A DNA stretch of 64,000 nt from Microglena sp. YARC (lineage: Eukaryota; Chlorophyta; Chlorophyceae; Chlamydomonadales; Chlamydomonadaceae), in assembly GCA_022414725.1 (NCBI GenBank), contig CM039464.1:33981763-34045762 (forward strand), given 5' to 3'. A program made the translations under genes and the position numbers. The notes beneath the pieces are model-generated. The model had not been told where the DNA came from and made no database searches. It saw nothing but the letters and a program-made list of their open reading frames with translations. Numbering within the stretch: position 1 is the first letter of the stretch; every line of letters begins with the position of its first letter. Positions 42,185-54,800 of this stretch are shown here, piece by piece.

Positions 42185-44197
42185 CATTTTTACCCATTAC
42201 ATTACATTACATGTTAAAGTCTACTTGACACCGCGAGGGTGTATGAGACTCTGTGCTTTAAACAAAAAGAAAAAGCACCCACAAAGCAAAAAACCCCATT
42301 ACATCAGGGGTGTGTCGAGGACAAACAAACCAAACTCCCAACCACCGTTTTGGTGGCGTAGGTATTAAACCCCTTAGAGCAGGACCCAGATCTCAACCAC
42401 TTACAGTGGCGGAGGTAAGAAGCTAACAAATGAGAAGTCTCAAGAAGAAAAAAAAGGGATAATAAATTACGGTGCCACTAAGCAGTCCAGGGCTTCCTGT
42501 CTTGCTCTTCTACAAGTACAAAGATAGTCGGCTAGGTTGCTCCAAAAAGACTTAGTGCCATTTCCATTCATAAAGGTTCTGAATGTGGAATCGCAGAATT
42601 CCACATTCCATACGGTTAAGTCGGTATCCTCATGGACATGCCTATAAATATCTGTAAACAGATTCTGGTAGCGGAGGCGAATATCATTATAAAAAGGGCA
42701 CTCAAACATATGCATTTCATCCTCAGTTTTTTGGAACCCACACATTTGACAGTGTCTCATTGAGCGAGGGATGTGTGCTCTATCCACCACCCTCATTCTT
42801 TCTGTGTTCAGCCAATGGGAACCCATTCTAAACTGTGCTATAGAACGAATCTGATCCTGCTTATGTAAGGCGGATGTAAAGGGAATCAAGCCATTCTCAT
42901 CATTGCTGTTGGCTGCGAACCATTTTTGGTATCGGAGGCGTTTAAAGCCAACCCTTCTCTCATCAGGGATGTCTCTAACTGCATTGGTGTCACTTGGGTA
43001 CTTAAACCTCCATGACTCAAAAACTTCAGACATAATACCTTCGACATCGACAGCCTCCAAAATGTTGATGTTTTTACTGGATCCTAGCTTGTGGAGAGCA
43101 CAACGCAAGTCATGAACCCAGCCAGTGTTGGAGTCAAAAGATTCCTCAAGAGCCATTCTAATGAGATCCTCAGGTTCTTTATGTATGGTCTTGTTCCAGA
43201 AGCGCAAAGCTTGTTTAAGCCAAGCAAAACACAACGGGGTTCTACCCAGCTCTTCCATGATAATATTAGATGTAGTAGATTGGCAAACACCCAACATTTG
43301 TTTAAGTATACCTCTATGCCATTTCTCACAAGCATGGTCATTTGAGATAAGTGTGTTGTTCAGAATAGAAGGAGCCCACACCTCACAGCCAAAATTCAGG
43401 ATAGGTTGTACAAGAGAATCAAACAGGTGGGTGAGAATATCAATATTGTATATCTCCATAGTATGGCATCGCCTACGAAGCATGTGGTGTGCCTTTTGGG
43501 CCTTAGTGAGCATCCTAGAAAAAGCAGCTTTTGCACGATTGCTTGAGTCACCATCCACAAAGAGGGATCCCAAGTAGATAAAAGATAACTTTGTAGAAAG
43601 TTGTGCTCCATCATAGACAAATTTGTAATCAGGATCCATGCGGGCCTCATCACAGAATTGTTTGTTGAAAACGACAATCTCAGTTTTCTTTATATTCACA
43701 GCCATCTTAGTAGCCTCGCAGAAATCTCTCAGGCAGTCAAGCATCGCTTGCATATCTGCCGGGGATTCTGCCATTATAGCTAGGTCATCAGCATAAAGTA
43801 ACAGTTGCAGAATCTTTCCCCTAAGCTCAGCCCCTACATTTGGGAGCTTGGATTGGAGGAACGATTCAATTCTATCAATGAACAGACCGAATAGGAGTGG
43901 GGATAGGGGGTCTCCTTGTTTAACTCCTACAAGGGATGGAAAGGAGGATCCAATGTCCCCATGTAGGCGAACTTGGAAAACAACATGATTATACATGGAC
44001 TTCAGAATACTGAGATAGGGGTCCTTGACTCCTAGCCTTGCTAAGCAATCCCATAGCAAGTCTCTGTTGACCCAATCATAAGCCTTCTTGAAATCAACAA
44101 AAGCCACAAAGAGTGGTTTTTTCTTTTCTCTATATTTATCTACAATATGGTTAAGAATGAATGATGCATCTGCAGTACCCCTACCACTACAACCCAA
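42185..44197 (-). mobile_element. 5'-truncated LINE (non-LTR retrotransposon)
   Basis: Contains the C-terminal part of a LINE ORF2 (separate entry), about 270 bp of 3' UTR, and a 3' end of ATGTAATGTAATG type near 42185-42210, a simple-repeat tail as many LINE clades have. The coding part begins inside the reverse transcriptase, as expected for incomplete reverse transcription. At the 5' junction, 44158-44200 and 44203-44250 are tandem copies of ACAACCCAATACAAAAA and ATGCATCTGCAGTACCCCT. Confidence 0.85.
42467..44197 (-). CDS. LINE reverse transcriptase, ORF2 C-terminal part
   Basis: 576 open codons. The reverse transcriptase core is clear: FVDFKKAYD (motif A), GVKQGDPLSPLLFGLFI (motif B), LLYADDLAI (catalytic motif C with both Asp), and AVNIKKTEIVVF (motif D). 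A thumb and a long connection region follow, then the C-terminal CQMCGFQKTEDEMHMFEC, the Cys/His knuckle usual at the end of LINE ORF2. The endonuclease and the first RT motifs are absent. The frame has no stops or shifts, so the insertion is fairly young. It lacks its own promoter and is not expected to be autonomous. Confidence 0.85.
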   Translation of the reverse strand: MGCSGRGTADASFILNHIVDKYREKKKPLFVAFVDFKKAYDWVNRDLLWDCLARLGVKDPYLSILKSMYNHVVFQVRLHGDIGSSFPSLVGVKQGDPLSPLLFGLFIDRIESFLQSKLPNVGAELRGKILQLLLYADDLAIMAESPADMQAMLDCLRDFCEATKMAVNIKKTEIVVFNKQFCDEARMDPDYKFVYDGAQLSTKLSFIYLGSLFVDGDSSNRAKAAFSRMLTKAQKAHHMLRRRCHTMEIYNIDILTHLFDSLVQPILNFGCEVWAPSILNNTLISNDHACEKWHRGILKQMLGVCQSTTSNIIMEELGRTPLCFAWLKQALRFWNKTIHKEPEDLIRMALEESFDSNTGWVHDLRCALHKLGSSKNINILEAVDVEGIMSEVFESWRFKYPSDTNAVRDIPDERRVGFKRLRYQKWFAANSNDENGLIPFTSALHKQDQIRSIAQFRMGSHWLNTERMRVVDRAHIPRSMRHCQMCGFQKTEDEMHMFECPFYNDIRLRYQNLFTDIYRHVHEDTDLTVWNVEFCDSTFRTFMNGNGTKSFWSNLADYLCTCRRARQEALDCLVAP

Positions 44198-44279
44198 TAC
44201 AAAAATGCATCTGCAGTACCCCTGCCCCTACCACTACAACCCAATACAAAAACAGTGGGTGAGGTTGGTTTGGTTTGGT

Positions 44280-47086
44280 TGAGTGGGAATGCGGGTTGGC
44301 GGGTGACAGACCTTATAGCCAAGCCGAAGGAGGACCTATCTAGGGTTGATCCCATGCATGTGGCTACGTTAAGATGCAGGTTTTGTATATTAATGCATCG
44401 TTTGTAGTGCTTTATTTCTAGGTAGGAGCAAGGCATGTAGTGCTTAATGTCTAGGTAGGAGACGCTACCAACCAACAATCTTTGCACGCACGCAGATAGC
44501 GGTATCAGCCCTGGGTTGGGACTCCGGCTGGTCATTTAGTAGATACCAGGCAATAGGACAAGACAGTAGCAGCCCCCAACTCACTTCCAAAGCTGAAAGC
44601 CTCAAACAAAGATGCATGTTGCGGGCAGCGGAAGGCAAACGGATTTGGGCATGTACTTTTATAATCGGGCTTCTCCATGCCCAGTTGTAACATTTGGGAG
44701 GGTAAAAGCATGCAGAAACCACAAAACCAAACAAAGATGCAAGTTGCGAATGTAGGGCAAAATATCCTAACATCAAGGTGAAATCCTTCCTAACCTACAT
44801 AGCTAGGAAGCTAGTAATGATCTTACTTCGGCAAATCAGTTTAATCATTTTATATCGGCCATATTTTTGATCTTGTTGTAAGCTAGTCCTCACTTCTCAG
44901 TCTAAGGCATCCTAAATTCCTAATCTAGATATACAGGTATTGCTGGGTGTTGATCAAGTCTGCTGAGATTGGACTCACCAGATTATTATGATCAGATAAT
45001 TTCATCAGACTAGTTTAGTGGGGTGAAAGGGACTTGTTTGAAGGGGACAAGTGCATGCTCCCCTTTTTCAAAAGCATATATTTTGGGAGGAGTGCCGGAG
45101 TGGCCATTCCAGCCTTTCCCACCACATATTTTGGGTCGCTTGTTTTGTGCAAGGTCCCTCAACAAAAATCAAATCAGAAAGCTCCCAACAGCGCACCTTT
45201 CGAGAACAGCTTGATTAAATGATTAGGGAAAATCCATGCTCGCATCCCCACTTATATTCAAGCTCTTAAAACCGTCAGTGCCGTGGACCGCGTTTCAACC
45301 TCCAGAAAGAAAGCAGCAGAAGCAGCAGCAGAGTTTCAACCTCCAGACAGAAAGAAGCAGCGTCAGGTGACCTCGGGCGTCCTGCGATTCTGCAACCAGG
45401 ATCATGAAACAGCAGCCAAGGCAAGAATTTAGTTGTCTTAGATTTCATGGTCTATTTATCTTCAGATTTTACGAACAGCTAATATCCTAGCTAGCTATTT
45501 TCTAACGTGCTAATTCAAATGAGGATGCTACTTCCGCTGTTGCTAATCCAATATCCATCGCTATTATCGCTTTTTGTCCATCGAGGGCTGTCAAACATTT
45601 ACAACTGCCTTTCCGAACAGCCCATAAAGTATCCTAGGCCAATATCCGTCATTCCTACTTCGCATTCCAATGGCCATATCTCCCAATCCCAATTTGTCTC
45701 CGGTAGTCCGGCGACGTTGTCTGCACTAACCGATGATCTGCTACCGCATTTCGAATCATTTGTTCCCCCATCCTCGCTTAGCATTTCTGAATCGCAAGCA
45801 TGATATCCCATTTTAACGCATGTCTAGCTCAAGATTCTGCATTTACATTCCCAGTACCGTATTCGACTTCTGCAGCCATTCAATTTTCAAACCGCTAGAA
45901 ACTTGGATGAACTCCCTGGACTGGAACATACATACATGAACGTACCTTAAGCCAGCTCTCCCAATTTACCTAGTAGCTAGCTTAAGAGTCTGCATTTGCA
46001 TTCCTATTATAAAAGCTTGTAATGAGTTAAACGAAGAGCCGGAGGCTTCTAATGGGGTAGCTTTCTCAGATCGTAATGGAGGGTTCACATATCATGGAGC
46101 CCTGGAACAGGCAGTACAAAGCAGTACATGATATGAGTCATATCATGAAAGTCCCTCCCCATATCCTGGTATCCTTTGAGTCCCATAAATTCATGTAGAC
46201 AGCGGGGAAGACTTCTAAAACAAAAACTGAGAACTGGCGTCAGGGCGTTAAACGTTATTTTTGACGGAAATTTTGGCAAAAATAGTGATCCACCCTTTGA
46301 GGCAAAAATCCTTCTTGGTAAAAAATGGTGGCCAAAGGATTCGTCGACGAGAAACCTAGGACAGGATAAAGGCCGGAGGAACCAAATTCAAAAGTACTTA
46401 TAGGCCAATAAAAGGTTACCATCTTGGCATCCCGAAGGAGAGGTCAGGACATAACGGTAAAGAAAGGTAAATATCAGGTAAATTTGAATTACATTTGAAG
46501 GAGGTGGATCATTCAAGTTGGTAGATTTGTGGATTCTTATCGCATTTTTAATAAATTGTATTTAGTTTTTCTATCCTTCAAAGGAATCAGGATTCATGAC
46601 CAGCTTCTTGCTGGAGTTTTATGCACCGTCCTATCAAGCTTGGGCAAGTATCTTAAGCATTAGGCCAACCCCTGGACTGTAACATACAGACATACAGAGT
46701 ATTCAAATAAAAGACCCCACGGTATACAGTCAGTGCCCTTAATACATACGGTATACGTGTTGCACCCGGATGACGTTGTTTCAACCGACATTTCGTAACA
46801 CTTGGGACATAACCACCCTGGAATCCCAGGGGGGGGGGGGGGGGGGGCAAGGTTACTGTGTTTTTTGCTGTTGCAGACAGGTACTACGCCTCAGCTCGGA
46901 CTACCACGCTCCTTTGCACTAGTTCTACTAGTTATGAACTCCTATGCACCCCTAGATCTGACTATCCGCACTCCTAGTGCATTTCTGAAAGGCTCTTAAG
47001 AAGATGTTAAATACAAACAGCAATCTCCAGGCCATCTCTCTATATTTCAGTTCTCTCCCTCTCCCTCCTCCCTCCTCCCCCTTCCT

Positions 47087-47122
<36 letters not shown>

Positions 47123-47150
47123 GCACACGCACATACATACGGGCGCCCTC
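44280..47150. other. Gene-poor region
   Basis: No gene could be supported. It holds short frames without family resemblance, a poly-G run of about 19 bases at 46829-46847, a (CT)n tract at 47086-47120, and near 46655 a fragment of the dispersed word ACCCCTGGACTGTAAC. Confidence 0.45.
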
Positions 47151-47154
47151 TCTT

Positions 47155-50100
47155 TCATGGGCTGTCATACGGCACAACACCTGGAAAAGGGAGAAGAAGG
47201 GGGGTCAGAGAAGGAAGTTTTATTCGTAAACACACGAGTACTTGACGATTGAATAATCACATCCTTCACCACATTTACCACAAAAGCCACAGACAGAACA
47301 AATCCTGACCTATATATATGTATATATATATGGCATTCGCAAATAAACAGCACACACATCCTGCCCCACACCTACATCTGCTGAACAACAGCATATACAC
47401 ATCCTACCTCACACCTACTACGGTGGAGCACAAGCGCCTGTAGCATGCTATCTCCCCTAGATCCTCCAAGGTATGCCAACCAACAGCATAAACACGAACT
47501 GTCCCACACCTGACGTGCTGAAGCACACAAGCATACACAGAGCTGTCCTACACAGCGAGCATGCCTACTAAGGTGGTGCACAAACTCCTGCAGCTTGCTA
47601 TCTCCCCTAGATCCTCCAAGGTATGCTAACCAAAAGCATACACACGTCCTGTTCCACACCTAACGTGCTGAAGCACACAAGCATACACAGAGCCTGTCCT
47701 ACACAGCGAGCACACTCACATCACACACACGTCTTGTCCCATTCTTACCATGGTGGAGCACAAACGCCTGCAGCTCGCTTTCTCCCCTAGATCCTCCAAG
47801 GTAGTCCAACAACACCTCTTCACCCGGACAAATGTCACGGGTGGCTATCAAGAGTAGCTGCAAGGCAGCTTCTTCCTCCAGGGGGATATCTAAGTCAGTG
47901 GTGGCGCCAAGAGAGCTGTCGTTGCCATTCTCCTCCTCCATGTTCTGCCTGGTAGGCCGAGGGCTGAGCTCCCACCTGTGAGATGTTGATTTTAGCACTT
48001 GGTTAAAGTCGATTAAACGGCATAAAGGGATCTGGAAATATATCATTAAATTAAATTATATTCAATGACATAAAAGGATCTGGAAGGATCTGGAAGTATA
48101 TCAATACATTTTGTTATATTCAACGACATAAAAGGATCTGGAAGGATCTGGAAGGATATCATTAAATTATATTATATTAAATGATATACAAGGATCTGGA
48201 AGGATATCATTGAATTCTAGAATATTAAATTGCATACAAGGATCTGGAAGGATATCATTTAATTCTATAATACTAAATTACATACAAGGATCTGGAAGGA
48301 TATCAATAAGTTATATTATATTCAATGACATGAAAGTATCTGGAAGGATATCAATACATAATATTATATTAAACGACATGAAAGGGTCTGGAAGGATCTG
48401 GAAGTATATCAATAAATTGAATTATATTAAATGACACACAAGGATCTGGAAGGATATCAATAGATTAAATTATATTCAATGGCATACAAGGATCTGGGAG
48501 GATATCAATACATTATATGATATTAAATGACATAAAAGGATTTGGAAGTATATCAATACATTATATGATATTAAATGACATAAAAGGATTTGGAAGTATA
48601 TCAATACATTATATGATATTAAATGACATAAACGGATTTGGAAGTATATCAATACATTATATGATATTAAATGACATACAAGGATTTGGATGTATATCAA
48701 TAAATTCTATTATATTAAACGACATACAAGGATCTGGAAGGATATGTATACTTTCCCTTTGTCATCTTTGCATTCATCGTCACTTGTGTTTGTAAATTCA
48801 AATTGCAACAGGGCTAGCTTCCACTGCAAATATAAATTCAAATTCAAATTGCAACAGGGCTAGCTTCCACTGCAAATATAAATTCAAATTCAAATTGCAA
48901 CAGGGCTAGCTTCCACTACAAATCTAGGGTATCCTCGTCATCCTTTTGTGCACCCCTTCTGTCAGCATTTCTGGCCAATGCACTCGATCATCATCTGATC
49001 AGATGACGATCAAGTGCATTGGCCAGGTAGTATAGCTGACACCTTCGGCTCTCCACTCTCCCACAATGCACCAGGGTACTTCCATTGACCAAATTGGCCA
49101 GCGCTTTAGCGCACTTAAAACAAAAAAACTGCGCTTTGTAGTGCAAAAAACGCAAAATTGGCTTGCTGCGCCCACAAAAATGTGGGGGGTACAAAAAAAT
49201 GCGCGAAACGCGCAGTGGGGCTCAAAAAGGCAGCGCGCCAGCGCGCAAAAGCGCGCGCTTGGAAGTTCCCCACAATGCACCCTTTCAAGCCAAATAAAGG
49301 GGCACCGAAGACCCCCCAAATTAGCAGAGTTCAGGCGAGCTCATATTTCCTTGACTCAGGTTCCCGAGGTTCATAATATCAAGAGCAGAGCCCAGACCCA
49401 TCACCAGGCTGGGGGAACTCATATTCCCTTCACTCAAATTCTGTTCACTCATATTCTCTTGATTCTTATTCTCTTCGTTCACCATATCAAACACAGGGCC
49501 CAGCCCCAGCGCCTTCCCCATCACCAGCACCTGCACCCTCAACAGAACAGAGGCAAGCTTGCAAGCTGAGAAAACCTCAAAAACTCACTGAACATTGCTC
49601 GCGCCTGATTGCACGACATCAACAGCAGAGGAGCTTAGAGCATCATGGCTAGCTCCAGGCGGGTACACCCCATTGAGGGGCCGACTGATATTTCCTTCTC
49701 TCAAATTCTCTTCACTCAAAATTTTCTTGACTCGGGTTCCCGAGGTTCATAATATCAAGAACAGAGCCCAGCCTAATCACCAGGCTGGAGGGACTCAAAT
49801 TCTCTTCACTCATATTTCCTTGACCGGACATTGCTTGAGCCTGATAGCACAATACCCATAGAAGAGGATCTCAGAGCATCAGGGCTAGCTCCAGGCGGGC
49901 ACACCCCATTGGAAGGCTGACTCATATTCCCTTCACTCAAATTCTCTTGACTCAAAATTTCCTTGAATTGGGTTCCCCTGGTTCACCATATCGAGCACAG
50001 GGCCCTGCCCCATTACCAGGCTGGGGGGACTCATATTCCTTTCACTAAAATTCTCTTCACTCATATTCTCTTGGCTCAGATCCCCTTGGTTCACCATATT

Positions 50101-51848
50101 AAGCACAGGGCCCAGCCCCAGCGCCATCACCAGCACCTGCACCCTCATCAGCAACAGAACAGACGCAAGCTTGCAAGCTGACTATACATCCAAATCTCAC
50201 CGGACATTGCTCACGCCTGATTACACGACACCCACAGCAGAGCAGCTCAAATTCTCTTCACTCAAATTCTCTTCACTCATATTCTCTTGGCTCAGATCCC
50301 CGTGGTTCACCATACCTAGCACAGGGCCCAGCCCCATCACCAGCACCTGCACTCTCAACAGCAACAGAACAGTAACAAGCTTGCAAGCTAAGAACACCTC
50401 AAAAGCTCACCGGACATTGTTCGCGCCTGATTGCACGACACCCACAGTAGAGCAGCTCATATGCTCTTCACTCATATTTTCTTGGCTCAGATCCCCGGGG
50501 TTCACCATACTTAGCACAGGGCCCAGCCCTATCACCAGGCTGGGGGGACGCATATTCCCTTCACTCATATTCTCTTCACTCATATTCTCTTGGCTCGGGT
50601 TCACGTGGTTCATCATATCAAGCAATGGCCCCAGCCCCATCACCAGCACCTACACCCTCAACAGCAACAGAACAAACACAAGCTTGCAAGCTGAGAACAC
50701 CTCAAAATCTCACCGGACATTGTTCGCGCCTGATTGCACGACACCCACAGCAGAGCAACTCATATTCTCTTCACTCGTATTTTCTTGGCTCAGGTCCCCG
50801 GGGTTCATCATATTAAGGACCGGGGCAATTCGCATCCCCATCACCAGCGTATGCACCAGCCTCAGCCCCAGCCCCAGCCCCAGCCCCAGCACCAGCACAG
50901 CCCCCAGCACCAGCACCAGCACCAGCATATGCACCTCTCAATAAGAACATATCAGGCAGAAACCCGAAGCTAACAACCCCCCCAAATCTCACCGGACATT
51001 GCTCGTGCCTGTTTGCACAAACACCACAGCAGAGCAGCTCATATGCTCTTCACTCATATTCTCTTGGTTCTGGTTCCAATGGTTCTTCATATCAAGCACT
51101 GGCCCCAGCCCCATCACCAGCACCTTCACCCTCAACAGCAACACAACAGATGCAAGCTTGCAAGCTGAGAAAACCTCAAAAGCTCACCGGACATTGCTCG
51201 CGCCTGATTGCACAACACCCACAGCAGAGCAGCTCAAATTCTCTTCACGCATATTCTCTTGGCTCAGGTCCCCGTGGATCTGGTTCCCGTGGTTCACCAT
51301 ATCAAGCACAGGGGCCAGGAAGTGAATGGCCAGAGGGGGGGCCTGGCCCCCCCCTTGGTCCCCGCCCAATCTGGGGGTGTAGAGGCCGCTGCTGGGCTGG
51401 GAGCTCCCACCAGTGCGTAGGAGCATCTCTACATATTCTGCAGCCCACCAGTCAAGAGGGGAGGGTCCAGGTGAGGGGCTGTTAGCACCAGTACCAGCAC
51501 CAGCACTAGCACCAGCACCAGTACCAGCACCAGTACCAGTACCAGCACCAGTACCAGCTCCAGTACTAGTACCAGCACCAGTAATAGCACCAGCTGAAGA
51601 AGTGTTGCCTGCCCATGTCATGAGCTGAAAGAGGTCTGCCCCCAGGGACCGAGAGTTCACAATCTGAAGGCGGGGTCAGTGTGGTGGGGTAGGATGAGAG
51701 GCATTCACAACCTCTCGTTACCAAGCAACCAAGCAACCAAGCAACCAAGCAACCAAGCAACCAAGCAACCAACCATCCCACGTATCACAGTTCCCAACCT
51801 CACCTTTATGGCCCATTGGAATATTTCAAATGTAAATATTTAACTGTT

Positions 51849-51897
<49 letters not shown>

Positions 51898-54800
51898 CCA
51901 ACCAACAAAGTACCACACTTCCCAACCTCATATTTGGGGCTTCTTATCGGGGCTGGTGCTGACTTGTCTATCTATCCAACAATTGACTATTCCCCTCCCT
52001 GTCAGACAAGGCAACACACTTTCCAATATCACCATTAATCAACCAACCAACCAACCAACCAACAAAGCAACACAGTTCCCAACCTCACCTTCATGGCCCA
52101 TTGGAACATTTCAAATGTAAATATCCTAACATTAGGGTCTGGCGTCGACTCGTCTGTCCGCCTAACAGATGATGACTCAGCTTCGGCACGTGCTAGGCGG
52201 ATGTAGTCCTCGTACTGGTGAGCCAAGTACTGCTGGTACTGCTCGACCTTTTTGGCGGGACACAATTTGAGGAGCCGACCTCTGGCATGGTCCTCCTGAA
52301 GAAGAAACATACATTTAATCAATTGTAATTTAAATTACAAATCAGACGAAATAAAATTAAAATAATGGTCTTCAGTCACCTCTCCTAACCGTCTTCATAA
52401 TGCAATATTGTTATAGTTTGTTTATAGTTTGTTTATAGTTTAGTTATAGTTTTAGTTTAGTTATATTTATAGTTTAGCTATATTTATAGTTTAGTTATAC
52501 TTCAGTTTTAGTTTAGTTTTAGTTTAGTTATATTTATAGTTTAGTTATAGTTTAGTTATAGTTTAGTTATATTTATAGTTTAGTTACGGTTACTAGTAGT
52601 TATAGTTTATACATAGTTAGCATAGCTTAGTTATAGTGACAGTTTCTTCATATTGTTAGTTGAACCACTGTTTGTATTTTATATGACGTGTTGGAAATTG
52701 AGCCCAGTGCAACGCACTCACCCCTGAATCCCAGGGTCTAAAACCAGGGTACAGCATTTTTCATTTGGTTTGCGCTTTTGACGCAACTGCCTCCTTTTGG
52801 GTTGCGCTTTTAATTCAACTGGACACAGAAATCTGCGCACTGCACCCAGAGGGGTTTTAGAAAGTGCGTCAATCGCGCAGTCAGGCTCCAAGACGCTAGC
52901 GTACAATAGCGTGCGTCATGTAGTACCTAGGGACCCTAAACCCTGATCCCCAGGGACTCACCGCAGAGCTCACAGACCTATCAGGGATCTTTTTTGCAAA
53001 TCAAAAAGATGAAATCTTGTTCCTTTTTTTCTTGCCTCCTTCCAGGACAGGATCCTCATTATGATTGTAGCGCTGACTCAGCTGATTGTGTTTTAGGTCT
53101 GAGAGCTGGGATATCAAATCGAGTATTGTATTACGAGATTTGTTGCCAAAACGGGGTCTCATATTAGGATTATAATATATTATGATGAGAACAATATCTG
53201 CACAGACCCTCAGGCCCTACTTGTGACGGAACTAGACCGATGGGACTTATCAACAAGGCATACTCTAGATGTCAAGTTAGACTTGTAGCAGGCTATCCTG
53301 CTTCACTACTTCTGTTGAAAAGGCTACATGGCCTTTCTCAACAACAAAGTCAGCTTTGGCATTTTAATTGCATTAATTAGTGCATGGAGAACCTTTTGTG
53401 TGAAAATCTGTTCATAAATATAAGTAAAAGAGCACACAGACCCAAGGCACCTACTTCTGTTGAAATCCATGGCCTTTCTCATCAACAAAGTCGGCTTTGG
53501 CGGTTAAAAAATAAAAATAAAAAATAAAGTTAATGGATGCAAGAAGAACCATCCTTGCGGGTGAAAACCTTTTCACTAAAAGAACAGAGCATGCAGAGGG
53601 CAGAGGTTGTTGTTGTTATTGGTGGTGGTGGTGGTAGTGGTGGTGGTGGTGGACAAGTGAGCTTTGGCTAATGCAAGGAGAAGTTCTTATCACGTTTGAC
53701 AGTTATGATGACAACTTGAAGAAAAAAGGAAAAGCGAAACCAGGGTCTGCATGAACCTCTTGTGACAGATCCAGCAGGGTTGTTGCTTGAGGGGGCAAGC
53801 TCTTCAAGTATGACCACCACGATGGTGATTATATTTTCATAACCATATTTATTAAGGGAAGAATCAAACTAGCCTCAAATAAAATAAAGTAGCTTTAAGA
53901 ACAATTCAAATTACTGACCTGCTGCTGGAGTGCATGGTGATAGATCCAGGAGGCTGGTTGCTTGAAGGGCAAGCACTTCAAGTAACCAAGAATAATCAAT
54001 GCCACTGCCCCCCCCACCCACCCCCCACACACCCATCCACCCCCACGTACCCCCACCCACCCACCTCCACACACAAACACAGACAAACATACATACCCTA
54101 CCCACCTTATCAGTAGTGCATGGCGACAGATCCAGTAGGCTTGTTACTTTTGGGGGCAAGCACTTCAAGTATGGCCACCAAGGTGATGCTGGGCCGGCCT
54201 CCACCATCTCCAGTAGTTCTATAGCAAGCTGCACACTGGTTGGGGTGGCTCCCTACAAAAAAGAATCAAAGGCGGTGCAGGAGTGTTTGATAAGTCCTAT
54301 AAATAATATATTATATGTATTAGCTCCAGTAGTTTTATAGCAAGCTGCATACTGGTGGAGGTAGCTCCCTGAAAAACAATGGTTAGAAGGGCGTTTAGGG
54401 TGCAGGAGTGTTTTCCAGTATCCTATAACAGCTTCAGTAGATGAACAGAAAGCTGCACTGCACACTGGTGGGATGGATCCCTACACAAATAGAGACAGGG
54501 CGGCTCAGTCCTGCATCAGCTCCAAGGGTTGTATAGCAAGCTGCACACTGGCGGGGGTAGATACCTAAAACAATAGTTAGAAGGCCTTTAGGGTGCAGAA
54601 GTGTTTTTTCCTGATCACCTATATCAGGAAAGTCCTATATCAGCTTCAGCACTTGATTTTATAGAAAGCTACACACTGGTAGGGGTGGATACTTACAAAA
54701 AGGCCTGTTCAGGGGTGTTTGTTCATTCCTATTTATTAAAATTAAAGTTAAAGTTAGAGCTATAATAACGATTTTTGTTCTAGCGCTTATCAGTGCTGAT

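Noticed and set aside
45507..45811. Opposed ~70-98 aa open frames
   Set aside because: No start or splice context, no resemblance to a known family, and similar quality to chance frames in this region.
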